Assembly (NCBI GenBank): GCA_026018925.1 | Contig: JAKSZU010000013.1 | Span: 78,233,791-78,297,790 of the forward strand | Origin: Tupaia tana | Taxonomy: Eukaryota; Chordata; Mammalia; Scandentia; Tupaiidae | Length of the DNA: 64,000 nt | Reading direction: 5' to 3' | Part shown: positions 1-10,352 of the stretch, piece by piece | How the letters are laid out: each line of letters opens with the position of its first letter | Numbering within the stretch: the first letter of the stretch is position 1 | Translations under genes and position numbers: made by a program | The notes under the pieces: model-generated | Told to the model about the DNA's origin: nothing | What the model saw: only the letters and a program-made list of their open reading frames with translations | Database searches by the model: none

Positions 1-45
1 AGGGCCAGGGTGACCAATACTTCAGCTATGGCCTTTGCTTCTTGC
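1..45. repeat. Short dispersed repeat, copy 1
   Basis: This stretch resembles 926-974: both read ggccaggg, then gaccartact, then a ctttgctt block in the same order. It may be the edge of a larger repeat cut off by the window start. The family is not recognised. Confidence 0.35.
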
Positions 46-59
46 CTTCTTCAACCTTT

Positions 60-249
60 TTTTTTTAAAAAAAGAATGACTTATTTTTATTTAATTCCAT
101 TCGTAATTATTATTTTTTAATTTTACCAGACAGAGACAGAGAAAGAGAGAAAGGGAAAGTGAGGAAGCAAGTTGCCAGGCCCAGGACTTGAACCATGATC
201 GGCCACATGGGAATCTAGCACGTTTAACTACCATGTCACTTGCTGGCCC
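60..249 (-). mobile_element. Short-form tRNA-derived SINE, minus strand
   Basis: Read on the minus strand it starts with the GGGCCAGC head and a tRNA-like section, then a CT-rich segment and an A/T-rich tail. It is flanked by a perfect 17-bp target-site duplication, tgccttcttcaaccttt, at 43-59 and 250-266. The complete TSD makes this a clear retrotransposition event of moderate age. Confidence 0.85.
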
Positions 250-266
250 TGCCTTCTTCAACCTTT

Positions 267-514
267 AGTAGCTTCCCAGCTCCCTGTAAAGTTGGAGTTC
301 AGGTCATGGCCTCTCTCTGGTGGCCTCCAATGCTCAACTTACAGGGACGCCTCCTACCCAGTCCCTCAGCCAGCTCCCTAGCTCCCAGGCAGATGGGGTG
401 TCAGAGGACAGCTTCACACTTCTTGAGCCTGCATGACCTGCCCTCCCAGTCCTGCCACAGCCCCTGGCAGGTTGGAGGTGCCATGGAGACTTGTTCAGTG
501 AAGAAGTGCAGGGG
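267..514. other. Unique DNA, nothing recognised
   Basis: The stretch is moderately GC-rich and non-repetitive. A frame of about 119 codons covers it but runs into the preceding SINE and has no recognisable domain, so I see no gene here. Confidence 0.5.
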
Positions 515-690
515 CAAGAGAAGAGGCTTTGGAGTTAGAAAGCCCAATTTTATCTCAGCTGTCTCATTTCCTACTGGACAAGTTTGGGCAAGTTACTAAC
601 CTTCTCTGGGTCCAGTTTCCACTTAGCCCTGGGGGTGATTATAGGACTCAAATGCTTTCACTGCTAAGAAATGTACACATATCAGTTAAC
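515..690 (+). mobile_element. MIR SINE fragment
   Basis: The order aggctttggagttagaaag, then gggcaagttactaaccttct, then ccagtttcc matches the MIR core and 3' region. It is diverged and has no visible TSD, as expected of an ancient mammalian repeat. Confidence 0.55.
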
Positions 691-1529
691 AGGATGCTGA
701 GGTAATAGTGTGAAAAATGACAAAAAATGGTGTTTTCAACTCAGAAATGTTCACAACTAATTTTCCACGGCCACACACATCAGTGCTGCTGTTGTTATTT
801 TTAACCTTTTCTGAAGGTAAAAATGACCTGAAACTCCTATTAGAAAGATTGCTGGGTCCTCGTCAGAATCGGAATTTTCAGGGAGAAGCCTGCTCATCTG
901 TGGACTTAGCCACATTCCAGGTCAGGGGCCAGGGGGACCAGTACTCCGGCTGATGGCTGTGGACTTTGCTTATTGTCAGTAGGCAGGTGTGGAAAATCTG
1001 GCTCTGTGATGCTATGCAACACCCAGGTGCTAGAATCCAGTGGAAAAGGAGAGTGAGAAGTGGAGGTTGAGGTGGGAAAAGAGGCACTCCATAATTTCCT
1101 AGGGGTGAGGATTGCAGCCTCGTTATTTAAGGAGTGAGTGGTAGAGTTCTTGTTATTAGCCCGGCCTGTGGCTCAGAGCTAGGAGCCTTTGCTCCAAGGC
1201 TGCCCTTCTCCCTGTCATTCTCCTGAAGATTAACAGCTCTGTCTGCAGCAGCTGCACCTGTGGGAGAAGCTAAATGCGTGAAGTCATGGCAGGGCACCGA
1301 GGGTGGCCATCTAGCATCTGCTGAGGCTCTGGGGCAGGAGTCTGATGAGGGGCAAACTCCTCTGGGCAAGGCCAGCTTCCTCTCGACACAGAAGTGAGCT
1401 TACACAGTCCTCCTGGCCCTTGTGAGTGGAGAACTCCTCTGCTCTGGAATGCGTGGATTAGCCATCAAGGGCAGAAATGTCACATTACACTCTGTCACCT
1501 CTTAGGGAACAGGACACCTACTTTGTTTT
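691..1529. other. Unique DNA with dispersed-repeat copy 2 at 926-974
   Basis: No recognised coding or RNA feature. Positions 926-974 match the first 45 bases of the window. The remainder appears single copy within the window. Confidence 0.4.
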
Positions 1530-1745
1530 CGGATTAGTTCTCCAGCAGAGCCTGGTGGGGTGGCTGCAATGGCATGTGCTCTCCCTTGGAATTTTGGGGT
1601 TGGAAATGACTCACCACACCCAGGCTGGCCTGTGATCTGGGTTGACTGAGGAAGCCAGTGGATCACAACATGAATACTGTTGAGGGTGCCTGTCTCTCCA
1701 TCTCTCTCTCTCTCTCGTAGAAGAAGTAAATAAACTAAAAAATGA
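1530..1745 (+). mobile_element. Older SINE-like element of a second family, copy 1
   Basis: The segment runs from ccagcagagcctggtggggt through cctgtgatc to a CT-rich tract and gaagtaaataaac. Read in parallel with the reverse complement of 19005-19197, the blocks cctgtgatc, gagactg/tgactg, acatgaa, the CT tract and gaagaaataaac keep the same order. It differs from the main SINE in the body. The family name is unknown and the boundaries are approximate. Confidence 0.35.
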
Positions 1746-1984
1746 AACAAAACAAAAAAACCCAAAAAGCAAAAAAGTCCCAGCAAAACAAAAAATAGAT
1801 TGGCCAGCACAGATGTCCGTTTCTGGCACATAATAGGCTATTAAAAACAAGTGAACAATGGGTGAACGGGGACCTGGAGTTTTTTGGGGCAGTTCTCAGC
1901 AAAGGTTGAGCAGGACAAATGACCTAATTCTATCTCCACGGGCTCTTTCAGGTGTCAGTAACGACGACCACTAGTACCACGTGG
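1746..1984. other. A-rich then unique DNA
   Basis: An A-rich stretch to about 1800 may be the tail of the preceding element. Nothing recognised beyond it. Confidence 0.4.
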
Positions 1985-2165
1985 GACTCTCCAGACATTG
2001 TGCCGAGTATTCCATTACAGACCGCGGAAGCATGTCCTGTTCTCATCATTCTCCGGTTTTTACAGCAGAAGCTCAGAAAGGATAAGTTACTTTCTTCAGG
2101 ATGCACAGCTAGTGGGAAGAAGACCCGAGATCTGAGTCCAGGCAGGTCGTGTCCAGTGCTGGAGT
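1985..2165 (-). mobile_element. MIR SINE fragment, minus strand
   Basis: The order acagcagaagctcagaaagg, then aagttac, then cacagctagtgggaagaag is the antisense MIR signature (tract equivalent to 'gaaactgaggctcagagagg ... cacagctagtaag'). It is ancient and diverged. Confidence 0.5.
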
Positions 2166-2533
2166 TACTAACAAGAACACTTAACCACATCTCAGGCATA
2201 CTGAATGCCTTTTCTTAGAGGAATCAGGTTGGACCTTCAGGCTGGAGTTTGAAATAGCACCTTATAGGTGATGCAAAAGACTGGAGGTGGGGAGATGAAC
2301 CAAGAGACTAGGGGAAAACCTGAAGCTGTTCTATCTCAGACCTGCCTTCCAGCCCCACAGCCCTGGCTGTCGGTCTCTAGTTTATGGTCTTTAGACCTAC
2401 AGGCACCACATTTAGTGTTCTGACCCTCCCATGACCCTGTAGCTACACTCATTGTAGCTTGTAGGGCTGACACCTGGTTAGGTGCTGCTAAGGTCCTTTC
2501 AGTTTTGAGACTGCCCAGACAGGCTGTCACTGA
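2166..2533. other. Unique DNA, nothing recognised
   Basis: Non-repetitive, with no convincing open frame or RNA fold seen by eye. Confidence 0.4.
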
Positions 2534-2547
2534 CACACAGCTTTCTT

Positions 2548-2739
2548 TCTTTCTTTTTTTAATTATAATTATTTATTTAATTCCAATTGTTATTATTGTT
2601 ATTTTTCAATTTGACCAGAGAGAGAGACAGAGACAGAGAAAGGGAAAGCTAGAAACCAAGCTGCCAGGTCTGAGACTCCAACCACAGTCAGCCATGTGAG
2701 AATCCAGTGCCTTTAACCACCACGCCACCTGCTGGCCCC
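2548..2739 (-). mobile_element. Short-form tRNA-derived SINE, minus strand
   Basis: It shows a T-rich tail on the left, a purine-rich gagagacagagaaagggaaa block, the antisense B box in gactccaaccacag, and the head ending in gctggcccc. Imperfect TSDs (cacacagctttctt and cacacagttttctt) flank it at 2534-2547 and 2742-2755. Confidence 0.85.
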
Positions 2740-2755
2740 GGCACACAGTTTTCTT

Positions 2756-3267
2756 AAATACATGAGACTGATTCATTTGCTATCACTGAACATTTTTCTT
2801 CTCTGTAATCTCTAATGCCTTCTCATTTCATTTCTACTCAAGAGTTTCCATCTTTTTCTTCCACATATATTTTTATTTATTCCGATCTGTTTCATCCCAG
2901 AAATTCCTTTTCTCTGGTTCTTTCTTTCTGTGAAAGCATACTGAAAAGAATCAATACCTAGGACTAGAAAAATCAAGTGTCCACTGATGATTTGATAATT
3001 CTCTTGGTTTCCTTGTCTGTAAAGTGGGTATAATTTACTTTGGTGAGTTATGCTAAAGGGAAGTGAGTTGTCTGTAAATCCTATGATGCTATATAAATGG
3101 TCATTAACTTCATTTGGTTTCCTTGTTTATAGTTTCCTCCTCTGTAATGTTCTTCCCTGTTCTTGCTGATAGCCTCCCCTTAGTCCTGTGCTAATCCTTG
3201 ATAACAGAAGTTATCAAAGTGCAAAACACCTCCCGAGCTGTCAGGCAGGGCCTGATTTCAATCATCT
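2756..3267. other. Mostly unique DNA with a weak MIR trace
   Basis: Around 2990-3060 the sequence tggtttccttgtctgtaaag resembles the MIR 3' region. The rest is AT-rich and unassigned. Confidence 0.35.
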
Positions 3268-3680
3268 GCTGTGATTTGACTGTATTCCCCCAAAATTCAC
3301 ATGTAAAAATTTGGATGCTATTGTGATGAGATTAAGAAGGCAAATGTTTTATTTCAATTGTGGTGTTGACAGGTGGGGCTGCTGGGAGGTGATTGGAAGT
3401 GATTAGGGAAGGGGGTGGCTCTCAGGATTATGGGTACTGGAGTTTACAAGGAGGCACAGACTGGAATGCGCGCACATGCTTGCTCTGTCTCCAGTGATGT
3501 CAGGCACCGCTTCTGGTCTCCACGCAGAAAGTTCCCACTGGCAAGAAGAAGACCTTCACCAGGTGCTGTCCCTTGACCTTGGACCTCCCAAATGTGAGTT
3601 GAGAAAAACCTCTGTTCTTATATGTCACCCAGACACAGGTATACGAAGGTATTTCTGTTGTTAGTAACATAATGAACTGA
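3268..3680 (+). mobile_element. MaLR-type LTR (MST/MLT1-like), plus strand
   Basis: It starts with tgctgtgatttgactgtatt, carries a ggtggggctgctgggaggtg block, a Cys/His-free non-coding middle, and ends near acccagacacaggta ... aacataatgaactga. This is the order of motifs in mammalian ERVL-MaLR LTRs. No internal retroviral sequence is attached, so it looks like a solo LTR. The family assignment is from recall and could be a sister MaLR subfamily. Confidence 0.6.
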
Positions 3681-3979
3681 ACGTTGTCCTAAGAGACCCC
3701 CTGAGTCACCTTTTCCCTCCTTAAAGTGGGAGTTTCCCTTCTAATATAATCAGAATACTCTTGCTTCATTGCTCAGGGAGATGGGTAGGTTTTAATTTAT
3801 AGCACTACTCTTTTTAAGAAATGAATTATGGCAGTACTTATTATTTTTTAAACAAAGTAAATTGTCAGGCACATTAGGGGATTATTTAATGTTTGGTAGT
3901 TACATTGGCTTAAAATACTTGAGGCCAAAATTAGATTCACCTGAAGGTGAAACTTGAAGCTTGCAAGTTGGATCTGAAT
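3681..3979. other. Unique AT-rich DNA
   Basis: Nothing recognised. Confidence 0.4.
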
Positions 3980-4125
3980 AGTATTTTCCAAATTTGCTTG
4001 ATCATAAGAATAGCTTGGAGTGTGTGAAAATACAGATTTCTTGTCCCTATCTAGAGTATATGCATCAATTCCTCAGGTGATTCTTACCATCAGGTAACTT
4101 TGGAAAGCAATGATTTTGTACTTCT
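3980..4125 (+). mobile_element. MER5-like hAT MITE fragment
   Basis: The order atcataagaatagcttggag, aaaatacagattt, tcctcaggtgattctt resembles MER5A, a non-autonomous hAT-Charlie element. Terminal inverted repeats are not clear. Confidence 0.45.
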
Positions 4126-4549
4126 GGGAAACATTTTTGATATATATGTCAAGATGCCTATATTAACCCCAAATAATAGTCCATTTTAAAAACTAATAAG
4201 CTCAACATATACATTATTTTAACAAATCTGATGGGTGCATTTTTTTTGGGGGGGGGTATATTCACTCACACAGTAAAAGCAAAACACATTCCCCTGTAGG
4301 TCTATATAAAAATTTAGAATATTGGGTTATGAAGTTAATTCGGTCTCTACTGTCTTCTTGTTTATTCTTAACCTAGAAAAAGAAAGATGAACTCCTTTGC
4401 TTTTTTTAATTCCCCAAAAGAATTTGCTCAAAGAAAGATTTCCTTATATCTACAAAAGAAACCATGGCTATTAGAAGTTAGATTATCACTTCAATGGCTT
4501 CTGACATTAAGGGATTTCCAAACTATTTCAGTTGAGCTGATTTAAAGAT
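4126..4549. other. Unique AT-rich DNA
   Basis: It contains a T8G9 homopolymer junction at about 4241-4257, a typical slippage site. No gene or named repeat is seen. Confidence 0.4.
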
Positions 4550-4725
4550 TCAGACTGAAAAACAGGCACTATGCTGGGTGCTTTCCTATATATAATCTCA
4601 TTTAATCTTCATAGCAATTTGGTGGGTTTTATTATCACCATTTTGCAGGTAAGCAAATAAAGGCTCTTAGAGTTTAGGGACTTCATCTTGGGTGATATTA
4701 CTACTAAGTGCTGTGGTTTTCTGGA
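4550..4725 (-). mobile_element. MIR SINE fragment, minus strand
   Basis: Matches the antisense MIR order: ctcatttaatcttcatagca, attatcaccattttgcag, then an aagcaaataaaggctcttag block. Confidence 0.55.
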
Positions 4726-5204
4726 AAATCTGGTTAAGAATCATCCTTTGAGATGAATTGCTGTTGGGTCTAGAGAGTTGACATGGATGTGCTTTTTTGA
4801 GAGATTAATGATTAACCTTAGTATTGAAAATAACGGCAAGAATATTGATAACACACAGGAACACCTTAGCTGTACTGAAAAGAAAACGAGTTTTTACAGT
4901 TAGGAAAAAAATACCACTTAGGACCTATGTGACCCTGAGCAAATTACCGAATTTTTTGAAACAGTCTCTGAAAAATGAAGACAATAGAGCTGAATTCCCT
5001 CTTCAGAGAGGGTTATGGGAAGTGAAAGGAACAAAGGATTTTAAGAGTCTAAGGATGTATCATGTGGTTAGTGCTTAATGAAGCTTAATTCTTCCTCTTC
5101 TGGTCACAATGTGAATATCTGCCTGTCATTATGTGTTTTCTTAAGCTCTCTGCCAACCCATTCCTAACTGCAATAGGATTCATAATAATAATAATAAAAA
5201 TATA
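4726..5204. other. Unique DNA, nothing recognised
   Basis: An 84-codon frame at 4824-5078 has no domain or Kozak-like start and is judged chance. A short aataat repeat lies at 5184-5200. Confidence 0.4.
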
Positions 5205-5325
5205 TGCATGCTAACTAATGTGTAGTGAATGTCTTACATGCATAACCTCCTTAAATTCTCAACATAACTTTATGAGGAAGATGTTTTCAGTTTACAGAGG
5301 TGTCAGTATCATAAATTGGTGGAAT
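5205..5325 (-). mobile_element. MIR/L2-class fragment, minus strand
   Basis: ataacctccttaaattctca followed by ataactttatgaggaagatg and a tttacagaggtg block is the antisense MIR pattern. Confidence 0.45.
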
Positions 5326-5574
5326 TCCGCTCATCACAAGTGGCATTGCATGGCATTGTACAGCAGGGGCTTCCAACTTGGTTTGTAGAACCAGGGAAGG
5401 CTAAAGGGAGTCCAGAAGGCTGAGCAGAAACCAACCATTTGAGCTTCTTAGCTAATAGGCACAGCAGACATTTTGAGAACAAAATATAAATTTATGTTGT
5501 GTTAAGCTCCTGAGATGTTGGGATTGTTTCAATAGTGCAAGCTTAACCTATCCTGACTGGTCCAGCAGCCCCCA
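5326..5574. repeat. Unassigned dispersed repeat, copy 1 (core 5384-5440)
   Basis: The core gtagaaccagggaagg, then gtccagaag, then agaaaccaacc recurs in the same order at 7840-7900. The two copies are about 2.5 kb apart in the same orientation. The family is not recognised. Flanks on both sides look single copy. Confidence 0.4.
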
Positions 5575-5824
5575 TCCCTACCATTCTCTGATTCCTTATT
5601 CTGCTCTGTTTTTCTTCATAGCAACTACTACTACTTGATATTTAATTACTATAAACAAGAGAACCAAATAAATTTACTTGTTTGCTTATTGTCTCTGTTC
5701 TTTGCTCCACTAGAAAAAAACTCCATCAGGGCAAAGATTCCATGATATCTTTGTTCTGTGCACTGCTGTAGCTTTTGGTCTAGTAGAGTGGTTGGCACAT
5801 ATTAGGTAGTCAATAAATACAAAA
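5575..5824 (+). mobile_element. L2 LINE 3' end
   Basis: The block ccactagaaaaaaactccat, ggcaaagattccatgatatc, then ttggcacatattaggtagtc and aataaata matches the 3' end of LINE-2, which ends near an AATAAA-like stretch. Ancient and without TSD. Confidence 0.6.
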
Positions 5825-6050
5825 TTTTTGGCAGAGTGCATGCGCTTGCCAGAGAGACAAAGAGGTGGAAAGAAATCACCCTCTCAAGGAAGATGGTCAT
5901 GCCACAATCCCTTCTCCACCTCTCCCTCTTTTTAGGATTTTGAGCATGCTTATACACATGTACCTGGAGTGTATCTTAAGCTGCTGGGTCTGGGATTCGA
6001 ACCAGGAATTCAGTCATGTGGGAGGCAGTCACCTTCACCACCATGCCATG
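5825..6050 (-). mobile_element. Long-form tRNA-derived SINE, minus strand, diverged
   Basis: It has the cgcttgccagagagac block, agaaatcacc, the cacaatcccttctcc body, the attcgaacc B box and a diverged head ending near accatgccat. The GC palindrome has decayed to a ctctcaagg remnant. Confidence 0.75.
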
Positions 6051-6139
6051 AATAAGTGAACAGTTATCCATGCCTGTCATACGTTTAACACATAGCCTTA
6101 AGTTATTTTAAATTTACATTTGTCCATTGAAAAAAATAG

Positions 6140-6665
6140 TTCCTGAGCATATCAACTATGTGCCAAACATGCTCTGCCCATAAGAACAGGAAATTTATCA
6201 GTAAATTATGTCTGTCTCTCCTGCAATGAACTCCTAAAAGGCAGAGGCTGTATTTTTTTGTGTCTGTGTCCCAGTTCCTGCACATAGCAGACATCCAGAA
6301 ATATTTATTGAATAAAGCAACGACTCACAAACCTGTGAGGAAGGCATTGTTAGCACCTGCAAGTCAGGAAATGGGCCAGAACAACTTATTTGAGTTCATA
6401 CTGACAGGGGAAGACCAGACTTACTCTTCCCACTGCATCACCCCGAAGCAAGTCCTTGCTGGGAAACATTATTCTCTTCAGCTGTCACTCAGATACAGTG
6501 TACATGTTATTATGGATATCTACCAAACAGTAAGTCTTTTGAAGGTAGGCCATGTCTTTTTTTCATTTTTTTTTCTTGCATCTCACTATTACTGAAACCT
6601 GTATAATGCCTGGATTATAGCAACAAGACTTAATATGTATATAAAAGGAATGAATGAATTCAATT
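6140..6665 (+). mobile_element. L2 fragments flanking an antisense MIR
   Basis: Positions 6200-6320 (gcagaggctgta, ttcctgcacatagcagacat, aatatttattgaat) and 6530-6665 (taagtcttttgaaggtaggc, gtataatgcctggattatag) look like L2 3' ends on the plus strand. Between them, 6325-6430 (gaggaaggcattgttagc, aaatgggcc) looks like antisense MIR. Boundaries are soft. Confidence 0.45.
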
Positions 6666-6711
6666 TGCAGCTTTGGTAAATGCATCTGTTTCTTTATATT
6701 AAGAGTGCTAT

Positions 6712-6870
6712 CCTGGGGACAGTAGTCTGCATGGTGATTAAGGGAGCTGGATTCCCCATGTGGCAGACCACAGTTCAAGTCCTGGATGTGGTGGTTTGCT
6801 TTCTTACTCTTTCGATCTATCCCTCTCCTGTTAAATTAAAATAAGTAAATAAGTGAATAAAAAAATAAGT
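6712..6870 (+). mobile_element. Short-form tRNA-derived SINE, plus strand
   Basis: ggggacagtagtctgcatgg carries the degenerate A box, gttcaagtcctgg the B box, then a CT-rich segment and a ttaaattaaaataagtaaat tail. No clear TSD. Confidence 0.75.
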
Positions 6871-6963
6871 TAAACTAAAACAAAGAATGTTATACTTCTG
6901 AGGATTTTACCCTTTCAACTATAACTAACTAGAAGGCCTATACATGTCCTAAAGACTATGCCT

Positions 6964-7119
6964 GAGGGCCAGCAGGTGACATGGTGGTTAAGTGCTGGAC
7001 TTCCACATGACCTACCATGGTTCAAGTCCCAGACCTGGTGGCTTGTTTTCTCACTTTCTCTCTGTCTCTGGTAAACTAAAAATAATAATTCTAAATAAAA
7101 TTAAATAATTTTAAAATTA
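6964..7119 (+). mobile_element. Short-form tRNA-derived SINE, plus strand
   Basis: It opens gggccagcaggtgacatggt, has gttcaagtccc as B box and ends in an AAATAA-rich tail. Approximate TSDs are aaagactatgcctgag upstream and aaagactataccagag downstream. Confidence 0.85.
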
Positions 7120-7129
7120 AAAAGACTAT

Positions 7130-7389
7130 ACCAGAGTGTGATGTCCTGTCCTTTTTACCTTCACTCACCTGAACTTCATTCTCCCTTGGGGGGTTTGCAA
7201 ATTCATTGCTCACAGGGGCTGCTCATTTCATAGGGATCTTGCCAGCATTAATGAGTATTGTCCCCAGGTGGGTCATGGGGCTTTAAGTTTGACTTTAGGA
7301 GGGTTAGACTGCCAGGTGTCACCCATCCACAGTGGTAATTGAGAGGAAAAACTAGCTTACTTTCCTCTTACTATAGTTTATATCAAGAA
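7130..7389. other. Unique DNA, nothing recognised
   Basis: No repeat or gene signal seen. Confidence 0.4.
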
Positions 7390-7615
7390 ACAGTGTATAA
7401 ACTTGCAGACCGTGGAGTTAAACTGCCCGGACTGAAATCCTTGTTCCAGCACTTACTAGCTGTATAATCTTGGTTCAATAACTAAACTTCTCTGTGCCTC
7501 AGTAATCTTATCTGAAAAATGGGCATAATTATATCTGCAAAATTATATGTATGTGTGTGTATATCTCACATGAAACAGTATTAGGCACACAGTAAACACC
7601 AAATGTTAACTTTTA
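7390..7615 (+). mobile_element. MIR SINE, nearly complete
   Basis: It contains acttactagctgtataatct, the ctctgtgcctcagtaatctt core, aaaatgggcataatt and a 3' end near cagtaaacaccaaatgtt. This is one of the best preserved MIR copies in the window. A tatgtgtgtgtata microsatellite sits inside it. Confidence 0.7.
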
Positions 7616-8460
7616 TAATCAAGCATATAACTGTAGTTTATTTAAACCAATTTCACTAGTGCCCATTAGGGCTCAGCTCTTTGTTCAGTGCTTGGAATAT
7701 AGTAATGCTAAGACAGCCTGTATCAAACTGAGTGGGAAGAAGGACAGGAAGAGAGGAAATATGGCACAGTGGATGAGGGATGGGAAGATAGACGTTGAGG
7801 ATGCCTTGGAGACACATGCCAGGAGCTTCGGATGTGGTTGGTAGAACCAGGAAGGACTGGCAAGTCCAGAAGACCAAACAGGAACCAAGCATTCAAAGTG
7901 CTATGGTATGGGGTGGGACAAGAGCATTCAGGTAGAAGACTAGTCTATGCAAAGGCCACTACATGTGGCCAAGGTGGCTGGAGTTTGACTTCTAGGGTAA
8001 GGAATAGCCTGGGCTGGGGTTGGAGAGTCAGGGCCTGGGTAAAGAGGAGTCCTAAAGGTCAACGTCTTCTGCAATTTATGTGCTGACAGACGATCTAGCA
8101 ATTTTGATAAAGTATGGATTCTTATTCAGTGAGCCAGTGGTGGGGTCTGAGATTCCACACATCTAACAACCTCTAGGTGTTGCTGGTACTGAGTTGCTTT
8201 GAACAGCAAGAGGGTAAGAATATGAAGGACTTGTATTCTGTGAAAATGAAGAGTTTTAGTTAGGAGAGTAGAGCTGTTAAAATCTAAAGACCTCTTCCTT
8301 CCAGACCCCAAGCCTTGACTTTTCCAGACTGAACTAGACTTCTCATCTCAGAACAGTGCATGTATTCCTTCTTCCTCAGACATGTTTCTTCTATAGACAA
8401 ATGCCTCCTCATCAATGAAGATGAGCCTTTTTCCTTTCTGGTTTTTAATGTGTTTGGGTT
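7616..8460. other. Mostly unique DNA with unassigned repeat copy 2 (7840-7900)
   Basis: 7840-7900 repeats the pattern of 5384-5440. Around 7640-7710 the sequence cagtgcttggaatatagtaa resembles an L2 3' end. Frames of 61-84 codons on both strands overlap each other and show no domain. Confidence 0.4.
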
Positions 8461-8560
8461 AAACTGATTTATCTGAGTATTTCTGAAAATGTGGAGACCT
8501 CCTTATCAGAATCACTTGGGAATGCTTATGAAAGGTACAATCTGTCCTTGTTTATGGTAG
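8461..8560 (-). mobile_element. MER5-like fragment
   Basis: Motifs such as atcagaatcacttgggaatg match the common core of MER5-type hAT MITEs. Short and uncertain. Confidence 0.35.
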
Positions 8561-8929
8561 ATGGCAAGTACTGACTAATAAACTTGGAGGAAGTGCTGGA
8601 GATGGAACATCAGTGTTTTGCCATCACATAGCAAAGATTGGTTTAGGCAGAACATATGACTAGAAGCTAAATCTAGAGGAGTTTTGAGTAGGACATTTGC
8701 TTGGTCTTAAATTGTCAATACCCTTTTAATAGTTTATTAGAAGTAAGAGGAAATATATTTTTATATAGTGGAGGGTTTGGACAATACCTTGACTAGGTAT
8801 TTGTAATTGACTTCACCAAGGAGGGACATACAGTGTGTGTCTACAGGTAGGATACTTTGAAAGACAGGTACCACAACTGGAAATGCATAATAACCTGAGT
8901 ATATTCATGAGGAAACATCAGCATATAAT
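8561..8929. other. Unique AT-rich DNA
   Basis: Nothing recognised. Confidence 0.4.
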
Positions 8930-9530
8930 AAACACTTTGGCTATGTACCCTCAGCTTCTGGGACATAATCTGTGACATTCGTGTGATACGAATGTCATTG
9001 TTCAGGGTAGAAGTTGGTCATACCTGACAGTCTTAAGCAGGGGGCTGGCCACATGAATAGGTTGAGGGCATTGGGTGAGGGGATATTTGAGATATTCATT
9101 GACCTAGAGACTGAGTTCAACTGAAGGGGCTAGCAATTGATCATGCCTATGTGATGAATTCCCAAAACAAACTCTGGACACTGATGCTTGAGTGATCTTC
9201 CCTCACTAATGCTTGTATGGGTTGTCACACAACACTTCCAGGAAGGCAATGCATGCTAACTACAAGGGAGAGGACCCCAGAAACCTCACATTAGGGACTC
9301 TTCCAGACTCCCTATGTATCCCTTCCTTTGACTGAGTTTAATCTGTATCTTTCCCTGTAATAAACTATAACCATGAACATAATAGCTTTCAGTGAGTTCT
9401 GTGGGTCCTTCTGGGAAATTATTAAAACGTTGGGGTGGGGGTTGGAGCTCCTTTAATTTGTGCTTGGTATCAGTTATGAGGGTAGACTTGGGAATTGTGC
9501 TTTCAAACTTTGCAATTTGGTTAACTCTGG
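8930..9530 (+). mobile_element. ERVL-type solo LTR, plus strand
   Basis: The blocks gactgagttcaactgaaggg, tgatcatgcctatgtgatga, ccctgtaataaactataacc (polyadenylation signal), gtgagttctgtgggtcctt and gaaattattaaaa follow the order of ERVL LTRs such as LTR16/MLT2. No retroviral reading frame is attached. A 10-bp-stem inverted repeat lies near its left end at 8973-8997. Confidence 0.55.
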
Positions 9531-9559
9531 GCAGTCAGAACTCTGAGGAACTTTCTAGA

Positions 9560-10040
9560 GAAAAAGTTATATTCAAAAAGTATGAATGTCATAAAAGTCA
9601 AAGCAAAACTGAGGACCAGCTGCAAGTTAAAGGAGACTAAAAGGACATGACAACTAAGTGCAAAGCTAAGCTTAGACTGGATTCCATGCTGGAGGAAAAA
9701 TAAGTCCACTGATAAAATTGGAAAATGGATGATAGATTAGAAAAGATTATATCTGTGTTAAATTGACAGGAACCTGTAACTCTGTGGGTATTTACGAGAG
9801 CATCTTTCTTCTTTTTTAGCAAATCCACACTGGAATGCTTGGAGGTAAAGGGCTATGATATCCCAAATAGTTTAGAAAAACTATAATCAGAGAAAAAACC
9901 AATAATATAGTAAATGACATAAAGTACTAATGAGATGAATCAGGGTAAAGAATAAGTGGGTGTTCATTGTGCTATATTGAAACTTTTCTGTAGGTTTGAA
10001 ATTATTCTCAAATGAGAAGTAAAAAAAAAAAAAAAAAAAA
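9560..10040 (+). mobile_element. Old L1 (L1M-class) 3' end, plus strand
   Basis: The order aggagactaaaaggacatga, caactaagtgcaa, tggattccatgctgg, then aaacttttctgtaggtttga, aattattctcaaat and a 20-base poly-A is typical of an old L1 3' untranslated end. The poly-A at 10021-10040 marks its terminus. Confidence 0.65.
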
Positions 10041-10047
10041 GAAATAC

Positions 10048-10258
10048 AGCCCAGATCAGCAGGCAGCATGGTGGTTAAGGTGCTAGACTCCCACATGGCT
10101 GACTGTGGTTCAGGTCCTGGTCCTGGCAGCTTTCTTTTCTCTCTCTCTCTCTCTCTCTCTCCTGATAGTGAGAAAGTAAGTCACCAGGTCTGGGACTGAA
10201 CCATGGTCAGCCATGTAGGAGTCCAGCATCTTAACCACTGTATCACCTGCTTGTTCCA
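10048..10258. mobile_element. Fold-back pair of SINE heads
   Basis: 10048-10161 is a plus-strand SINE head and CT tract (gcaggcagcatggtggttaa). 10162-10258 is a minus-strand copy (gaccatggtcagcc style, ending tcacctgcttgttcc). They meet tail to tail without a poly-A between them and would form a hairpin of about 100 bp. It could be one insertion into another with both tails lost, or a twin-priming/inversion product. Confidence 0.7.
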
Positions 10259-10296
10259 ATAAAAAATAAATAAATAAATAAATAAATAAATAAAAG
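10259..10296 (+). repeat. (AAAT)n microsatellite
   Basis: Eight or more ataa units follow the fold-back SINE pair, probably grown from a SINE tail. Confidence 0.85.
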
Positions 10297-10352
10297 CTTT
10301 ATACCTAGCACCTAGACCTAAGTTTCTAAAACCATTCTTTAAAAACAAAACT

